In this document: one piece after another, positions 59,404 to 64,000 of the stretch
Numbering within the stretch: the stretch's first letter is position 1
Layout of the letters: each line of letters starts with the position of its first letter
Source: Nakamurella multipartita DSM 44233
Lineage (GTDB): Bacteria; Actinomycetota; Actinomycetes; Mycobacteriales; Nakamurellaceae
DNA length: 64,000 bases
Reading direction: 5' to 3'
NCBI RefSeq assembly: GCF_000024365.1
Contig: NC_013235.1
Location: 2,976,001-3,040,000 of the forward strand
Made by a program: the position numbers and the translations under genes
The notes under the pieces: generated by a model
The model's database searches: none
The model's input: only the letters and a program-made list of their open reading frames with translations
Told to the model about the DNA's origin: nothing

Positions 59404-60158
59404 GACCGGCCGTCCGCGGGCGGGTCGATCTGCTCGACCACCTCATCCACCCCGGTGGCCGGTCCCGGCCCGGTGCGGCCGGGCAGGAAGCCGGCGACGA
59501 TCCCGACCAGGGCGGCGATCAGCACCGGGAAGCCGACCGGCACGAACGGTACCGCCACCAGCGCCACCAGGGCGGCGGCCAGGGCGATCGTCCACGCCTC
59601 GCCGCCGCGCAGCCGGGGCGCGAGCAACGCCAGGAACGCGGCCGGGGCGGCCGCATCCAGGCCCAGCGCCCGCGGGTCGGCCAGCCAGGCCGCGCCGACC
59701 ACCCCGACCAGCGTGCCCAGGTTCCACAGCGCGAACACCCCGAGCCCGGTCGAGTAAAAGCCCCACCGGGCCGCCCGCGGCGAGTCCCGGCCGATCGACA
59801 TCGCGGTCGACTCGTCGATGATCAGCTGGGCCGCGGCGAACCGGCGCCAGCCGCGCAGGGCCAGCAGCTCGGCCAGCCGCAGCCCGTACAGCGCGTTGCG
59901 GGCGCCGAGCATGATCGCGGTGGCCGCCCCGGCCAGCGGAGCGCCGCCGCCAGCGACCACCCCGACCAGCCCGAACTGGCTGCCCCCGGTGAACATCAGC
60001 AGCGACAGGGCCATGGTCTGCCACACGTCCAGGCCGCCGACCAGCGAGATCGCGCCGAAGGAGATGCCGTAGGCGCCGGTCGCGACCGACACGCCGACGG
60101 CATCGCGCAGCACGGCCGACCGGGTCAGGCGCCAGGCGGGGTCGGTTCCGGCGCTCAC
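59400..60158 (-). CDS. azlC: AzlC-like branched-chain amino acid exporter subunit
   Basis: 252 residues from GTG 60158. Five to six helices, with the family's LMFTGGSQFGLVGV near 55-68 and NALYGLRLAELLAL near 88-101, and an Asp/Glu pair in the next loop (IIDESTAMSIG). Works with AzlD at the cytoplasmic membrane. Confidence 0.9.
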   Translation of the reverse strand: MSAGTDPAWRLTRSAVLRDAVGVSVATGAYGISFGAISLVGGLDVWQTMALSLLMFTGGSQFGLVGVVAGGGAPLAGAATAIMLGARNALYGLRLAELLALRGWRRFAAAQLIIDESTAMSIGRDSPRAARWGFYSTGLGVFALWNLGTLVGVVGAAWLADPRALGLDAAAPAAFLALLAPRLRGGEAWTIALAAALVALVAVPFVPVGFPVLIAALVGIVAGFLPGRTGPGPATGVDEVVEQIDPPADGRS

Positions 60159-60171
60159 CCCACCCTGCCCG

Positions 60172-60483
60172 TCACGGGATCAGGTCGGGCAGCAGGGCGG
60201 GGGAGCGCTTGCGGCGCAACCACACCCGGCGCGTGCCGTCCGGGAACTTGAGCACCCGGGCCAGTTCCCAGCCGGCGAACTCGGCCCGGATGGCGAGCAT
60301 CGACGCGGCCGCGGATCGGGACACCCGGGGGTCGATCCGCAGCGGTTGGTACTCGTAGTCGTCGCTGGGCGCCCACCGCGGCCGCGCGGGCGCCGGGGAA
60401 GCGCCGGCCGCGCCGCCGTCGCCGGCGGACCCGTCGGCGACGGCCGCACCGGCATCGCCACCGCAGTCGCGGGATCCGAGCAT
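60172..60483 (-). CDS. Small conserved actinobacterial protein (DUF5703-like)
   Basis: 103 residues from ATG 60483. A disordered Ala/Gly/Pro N-terminus of about 40 residues is followed by a compact alpha/beta unit: DDYEYQPLRIDPRVSR, then AIRAEFAGWELARVLKFPDG and a basic end (RRVWLRRKR). This C-terminal pattern is typical of a short uncharacterised family common in actinobacteria. It starts 8 nt after the helicase stop. Confidence 0.75.
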   Translation of the reverse strand: MLGSRDCGGDAGAAVADGSAGDGGAAGASPAPARPRWAPSDDYEYQPLRIDPRVSRSAAASMLAIRAEFAGWELARVLKFPDGTRRVWLRRKRSPALLPDLIP

Positions 60484-60490
60484 CCCGCCA

Positions 60491-62452
60491 TCATGCCGAA
60501 TCGATGACCGGGAACGCGGCCTGGGCCACCGGGTCGGCCGGCGCCGGGGGCGCCAGCTCCTCGCGCAACAGTCGGGACAGCCGGGTGCGGCGGGGGAGCG
60601 AACCCACCTCGCGCACCCCACGGGCCACCGCCGGGCCGGCCGCGTGCACCACCGACAGGTGCCGCCGGGCCCGGGTCAGCGCGGTGTAGACCAGCGGCCG
60701 GGACAGCATGTTCCCGGCCTCGGGCGGCAGCACGGCGACGACCGCCTCCCACTCCGAGCCCTGGGCCCGGTGCACGGTGATCGCCCAGCCGTGCAGCAGA
60801 TCGCCCAGGGCCTTGCCGCTGATCTCCGCCTCGCCGCCGGTGAACGAGACCCGGATGGTGTTGTCGCCGCAGGTCAGCACGGTGCCCACCTCACCGTTGG
60901 CGTAGCCGGTCGGTTCGGCGTCCAGGTGGTTGGCGGTGGCCACGACGCGGTCGCCCGGGTCGAACCCGCGGACGGTGCCGGTGCCCGGGTTCAGCGCCGC
61001 CTTCAGAGCCCGGTTGAGCGCCTGGGTACCGGCCGGCCCCCGGTGCACCGGGGTGACCACCTGGATCTGGTCGCGCTCGCAGTCGAACACCCGGGGGATG
61101 GAGTCGGTGACGACCTGCACCACCCGGTGGGCGGCCTCCTCGGACCCCCGCGCCGGCACGATGACCACCTCGTGGGTGGGGTCGGCCACGGCCGGCAATT
61201 CGCCGGCCCGCACCGCGATGGCCAGCCGGGCGATGGTGCCACCCTCGTCCTGCCGGTACAACTTGGTCAGCTCGGTGACCGGCAGCGCGCCGCTGTCGAT
61301 CAGGTCGCCCAGCACCCGGCCGGGACCGATCGAGGGCAGCTGCGCCGGGTCGCCGACGATCACCAGGTGCGCGCCGTCGGCGATCGCCGAGATCAGCGCG
61401 GCGCCGAGTTCGACGTCGAGCATGGAGGTCTCGTCGACGACGATCATCTTGGCCTCGATCGGGTTGCCGGCGTCCCGATCGAAGACGTAGGACGTCGAGC
61501 CCTTGTCCGGCGGCCGGGCGTCCAGCAGCCGGTGCACGGTGGTCGCCGCGCTGCCGGCCAGCTCCTCCAGCCGTTTGGCGGCCCGGCCGGTCGGCGCGGC
61601 CAGCGCGATCGAGGCCTCGACCTCGGTGCACAGCTTGACGATGGCCTCGACCGTGCGGCTCTTGCCGGTGCCCGGCCCGCCGGTGAGCAGGCTCACGCCG
61701 TGCTTGGCGGCCAGCGCGACCGCCCCGGCCTGCACGTCGTCCAGGTCGGTGACGGCCCGCTTGACCGCCCGCTCCCCGGCCAGGGTCCGGGCCGTGCGGG
61801 TCAGCCGGGCCAGGCCCTCGGCGATCGTCGCCTCGGCGCCGGCCAGCGGGGCGCGGGCCAGCCACCGCTCGTCGCCGCGGCCGTCCGGGGCCGGCACCGA
61901 GACCACGTCGTCGGTCAGCAGCGCGGCGCCGATCGCCGGTTCCGGGTCGATGCCGAACGGGCGGATCCCGTCGGCGACCAGCCCGGCGGGCGAGATGGTG
62001 TGCCCGTCCCGGGCGTGCCGGGCCAGTGTCCACTGCACCAGGGCCCGGCCCCGCCGCGGATCGTCGCGGCGCACCCCGGGGTGCAGCTCCCGGGCCAACC
62101 GGTCGGCCTGGGCGACGGTCGCGTCGGGCAGCACCGCGATCAGCCGCCACGGGTCCTCGCGCAGCACGGCCGGGGCGTCCAGGCCGAGCGCGTCCGAGAG
62201 CCGGGTGGCCCAGCGGGCCGGGATCTCCACCGGGACCAGGATCTCGGCCAGGTCGTAGAGCTGGCCGGCCCCGATGAACCCGGTCAGCAGCCGGCTGGCC
62301 CGGCGGTCGGTCATCCGCGGCAAGGCGGCCAGGTTGGTGGCGGTCACGTCGGCGGGGGAGCCGATGCCGGCGGCGGCGAACTGTTTGATCAGGCCCGGCC
62401 CGACGCCCGGCCACAGGCCGGCGGCGCAGAATTCGGCGAACACGTCGGGCAC
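60491..62452 (-). CDS. recD2: RecD2-like ATP-dependent DNA helicase
   Basis: 653 residues from GTG 62452. Helix-hairpin-helix motifs at about 10-75 (GVGPGLIKQFAAAGI) precede the motor. Walker A TGGPGTGKSRT near 257-267, DETSMLD motif II near 335, GDPAQLPSIG motif III near 360, and HRAQGSEWEAVVAVLP and YTALTRAR (motifs V and VI) near 585-620 mark a superfamily 1B RecD/TraA-type helicase. RecD2 lacks RecBC partners and acts 5'-3' in repair and replication-fork maintenance. Confidence 0.9.
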   Translation of the reverse strand: MPDVFAEFCAAGLWPGVGPGLIKQFAAAGIGSPADVTATNLAALPRMTDRRASRLLTGFIGAGQLYDLAEILVPVEIPARWATRLSDALGLDAPAVLREDPWRLIAVLPDATVAQADRLARELHPGVRRDDPRRGRALVQWTLARHARDGHTISPAGLVADGIRPFGIDPEPAIGAALLTDDVVSVPAPDGRGDERWLARAPLAGAEATIAEGLARLTRTARTLAGERAVKRAVTDLDDVQAGAVALAAKHGVSLLTGGPGTGKSRTVEAIVKLCTEVEASIALAAPTGRAAKRLEELAGSAATTVHRLLDARPPDKGSTSYVFDRDAGNPIEAKMIVVDETSMLDVELGAALISAIADGAHLVIVGDPAQLPSIGPGRVLGDLIDSGALPVTELTKLYRQDEGGTIARLAIAVRAGELPAVADPTHEVVIVPARGSEEAAHRVVQVVTDSIPRVFDCERDQIQVVTPVHRGPAGTQALNRALKAALNPGTGTVRGFDPGDRVVATANHLDAEPTGYANGEVGTVLTCGDNTIRVSFTGGEAEISGKALGDLLHGWAITVHRAQGSEWEAVVAVLPPEAGNMLSRPLVYTALTRARRHLSVVHAAGPAVARGVREVGSLPRRTRLSRLLREELAPPAPADPVAQAAFPVIDSA

Positions 62453-62518
62453 GCCCGGCAGGCTACCCGCTCACCAGCACCGGTTTTCCCGCTTCGTGCC
62501 GGGCAGGGCCGGCGCGGA

Positions 62519-63445
62519 TCAGTCGGCGGCGCTGACGTCGTCCAGCGCGCTACGGATCTCCGCCGGCAGCACGACCTGTTCGGCCCCGAGCGAACCGATC
62601 AGCTGGGCCCGGTCCCGGGCCCCGACCACCACCGAGGTGACCGCGGAGCGGCCCAGCACCCAGGCGCAGGCCACCGACAGCGGGGTGGTGCCCAGTCCTT
62701 CGGCGGCGGTGGCCACCGCCTCGACCACCCGGGCCGCCTGCTCGGTGCGGAACCGGCCGACGTAGCGGGTGAAATGCGGTGACGCCCCGCGCGAATCGGC
62801 CGGAGTGCTGTGCCGGTACTTGCCGGTCAGCACGCCCCGGCCCAGCGGCGCCCAGGCCAGCAGGCCCAACGAGTGCGCCGCGGCGGCCGGCAGGATCGAC
62901 TCCTCGCAGGCCCGGTCCAGCAGCGAGTACTCGGTCTGCACGCTGATCAGCGGGGACGCCGGGCCGTCGGCCCGCAGCCAGGCGGCCAGGGTGGCCAGCT
63001 GCCAGCCCGTCATGCCCGACACCCCGACGTAGCGGCAGCGACCGGAAGAGACCGCCATCGACAGCGCCGAACAGGTCTCCTCGAACGGCACCGCAGCGTC
63101 GAAGCCGTGCACCTGCCAGAGGTCGACGTGATCGGTACCGAGCCGGCTCAGCGAGGCGTCGAGTGCGCAGAGCAACCGGCCCCGGCCGCCGCCGACGCCC
63201 ACCGTGGTGGTCGACAGCACCACCGAGGAACGGGGGACCACGTCCGGCACCAGCTTGCCCAGGATCGATTCGGCCTCGCCGTCGCCGTAGACATTGGCGG
63301 TGTCGATCAACGTGCCGCCGGCCTCGACGAACGCCTCCAACTGGGCCGCGGCCGCGTCGGCGTCGGTGTCCCGGCCCCACGTCATCGTGCCCAGGGCGAG
63401 CCGGGAGACGTGCAGGCCGCTCCGCCCGAGGTAGCGCGAGTCCAT
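62519..63445 (-). CDS. Aldo/keto reductase
   Basis: 308 residues, ATG 63445. Begins MDSRYLGRSGLHVSRLALG and keeps the TIM-barrel AKR pattern: LIDTANVYGDGEAE near 43-56 (catalytic Asp and Tyr), DLWQVHGFD near 105-113 (His), and an NADPH-binding end with GRSAVTSVVVGARD. The catalytic Lys of the D-Y-K-H tetrad appears to be Thr in VVLSTTTVG near 78. So activity may be altered or the family may use a different residue. Divergent from the F420-type gene. Confidence 0.85.
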   Translation of the reverse strand: MDSRYLGRSGLHVSRLALGTMTWGRDTDADAAAAQLEAFVEAGGTLIDTANVYGDGEAESILGKLVPDVVPRSSVVLSTTTVGVGGGRGRLLCALDASLSRLGTDHVDLWQVHGFDAAVPFEETCSALSMAVSSGRCRYVGVSGMTGWQLATLAAWLRADGPASPLISVQTEYSLLDRACEESILPAAAAHSLGLLAWAPLGRGVLTGKYRHSTPADSRGASPHFTRYVGRFRTEQAARVVEAVATAAEGLGTTPLSVACAWVLGRSAVTSVVVGARDRAQLIGSLGAEQVVLPAEIRSALDDVSAAD

Positions 63446-63621
63446 GAATGTCAACCTAGCGACACCGCCCGGTGGCCGGGTCCGCGGGGCCGCTGCCGGT
63501 ACCGTGGCCCTGCGGTGCCGTCGATCGGGACCGGTCAGAATGTCATCAACAACCACGCTCCGTGACCGCCGACCGGAGCATCTCACCGAGCAAGGGGCAA
63601 CCGGTCATTGTGGGACGCAGA

Positions 63622-64000
63622 ATGCGCATCGGCCTGAACCTGGGCTACGTGACAACCGCCGAGGAACTGGCGGACAACCTGGCGTTGGCCGTGGCCGCCG
63701 AGTCCTTGGGCTTCGACTGTGTGTGGGCGGCCGAGGCCTACGGCTCGGACGCGGTGACCGTGCTGTCGGCCGTCGCCGCCCGCACCCATCGGATCGGCGT
63801 GGGCTCGGCCGTTCTGCAGATCCCCGGGCGCACCCCGGCGATGACCGCGATGACGGCCGCCACCCTGGACGCACTGTCCACCGGGCGGTTCACCCTGGGC
63901 CTGGGCGTGTCCGGGCCGCAGGTCTCCGAGGGCTGGCACGGTGTCCGGTTCGCCGACCCGATTGGCCGCACCGAGGAGTACGTGCAGATCATCCGGCAGG
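63622..64000 (+). CDS. F420-type (LLM class) oxidoreductase, 3' partial
   Basis: ATG 63622, or GTG 63610 which lies closer to AAGGGG at 63592. The 126 codons present run open to the end of the window: MRIGLNLGYVTTAEELADNL, then LGFDCVWAAEAYGSDAV, RTHRIGVGSAVLQIPGRTP and TGRFTLGLGVSGPQVSEGWHG. This is the N-terminal half of a luciferase-like TIM barrel, most like F420-dependent oxidoreductases of mycobacteria and relatives. Cofactor choice cannot be proved from this part. Confidence 0.85.
   Translation, partial: MRIGLNLGYVTTAEELADNLALAVAAESLGFDCVWAAEAYGSDAVTVLSAVAARTHRIGVGSAVLQIPGRTPAMTAMTAATLDALSTGRFTLGLGVSGPQVSEGWHGVRFADPIGRTEEYVQIIRQ

Noticed and set aside
60644..62782. Long plus-strand open frame opposite the RecD2-like helicase
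   Set aside because: Same antisense artefact; the minus strand carries all helicase motifs.
1..64000. CRISPR array
   Set aside because: The Cas4-like Cys cluster at the start prompted a look, but no regularly spaced repeats of CRISPR type were seen in the window.

Overview
The window is very GC-rich with dense, mostly overlapping genes, a WhiB-family protein, F420-type chemistry and an actinobacterial-type Tad pilus locus. It therefore comes from a high-GC actinomycete; the genus cannot be fixed from the sequence. Roughly 1-57.45 kb is the right-hand part of one integrated conjugative element (ICE). It sits in the 3' end of a tRNA-Leu(GAG) gene (57422-57504, minus strand), with integrase and excisionase next to the tRNA. 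The left end of the element, the other attachment site, the relaxase and the coupling protein are not in the window. From 57.5 kb to the end is chromosome: M20 peptidase, AzlCD exporter, a RecD2-like helicase, an aldo/keto reductase and the start of an F420-type (LLM class) oxidoreductase.

Element layout. 0-9.6 kb (+): a partial Cas4/RecB-like nuclease, small proteins, a J-domain protein, a TcpC/VirB8-like protein, and VirB4 in two pieces separated only by an in-frame TAG. 9.6-14.1 kb (+): a DinG-like and a SNF2-like helicase. 14.2-17.8 kb (+): small regulatory or accessory genes, a methylase-like protein lacking the usual catalytic motif, WhiB and a macrodomain protein. 17.9-20.8 kb (-): hypothetical genes, one frameshifted. 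20.9-39 kb (-): the mating-pair and replication block. In transcription order this is a resolvase-like nuclease, DNA polymerase III alpha (DnaE), a small protein, SSB, a TM protein, a membrane HNH nuclease, a HAD-like protein, a three-domain peptidoglycan hydrolase, an NTF2-like TM protein, a membrane HNH nuclease, small proteins, a VirB2-like and a VirB3/PrgI-like membrane protein, and TrbL/VirB6. 39-42.7 kb: a hypothetical gene, a pair of tyrosine-recombinase-like genes and an ECF-type sigma factor. 42.8-54.9 kb (-): a complete Tad/Flp pilus operon, from lipoprotein through CpaB, CpaE, CpaF, TadB, TadC, Flp pilin and three TadE-like proteins to a LysM/BTAD protein and a prepilin peptidase.

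The strongest unusual signal is a short motif, CCGCRCAYGAAC, repeated on both strands and always pointing with the genes. At 12 places the motif ends exactly 5 nt before a start codon: ten genes and two mini-ORFs, the latter running by stop/start overlap into dnaE and into the excisionase. At the other sites the motif lies farther upstream, mostly of genes with a Shine-Dalgarno sequence. The best reading is an element-wide promoter family whose -10 box gives leaderless mRNAs. The ECF-type sigma factor and the WhiB protein of the element are candidate readers. Other notable features are an ICE carrying its own Tad pilus, its own DnaE and SSB, four genes broken by single stops or frameshifts, and a second recombinase pair.
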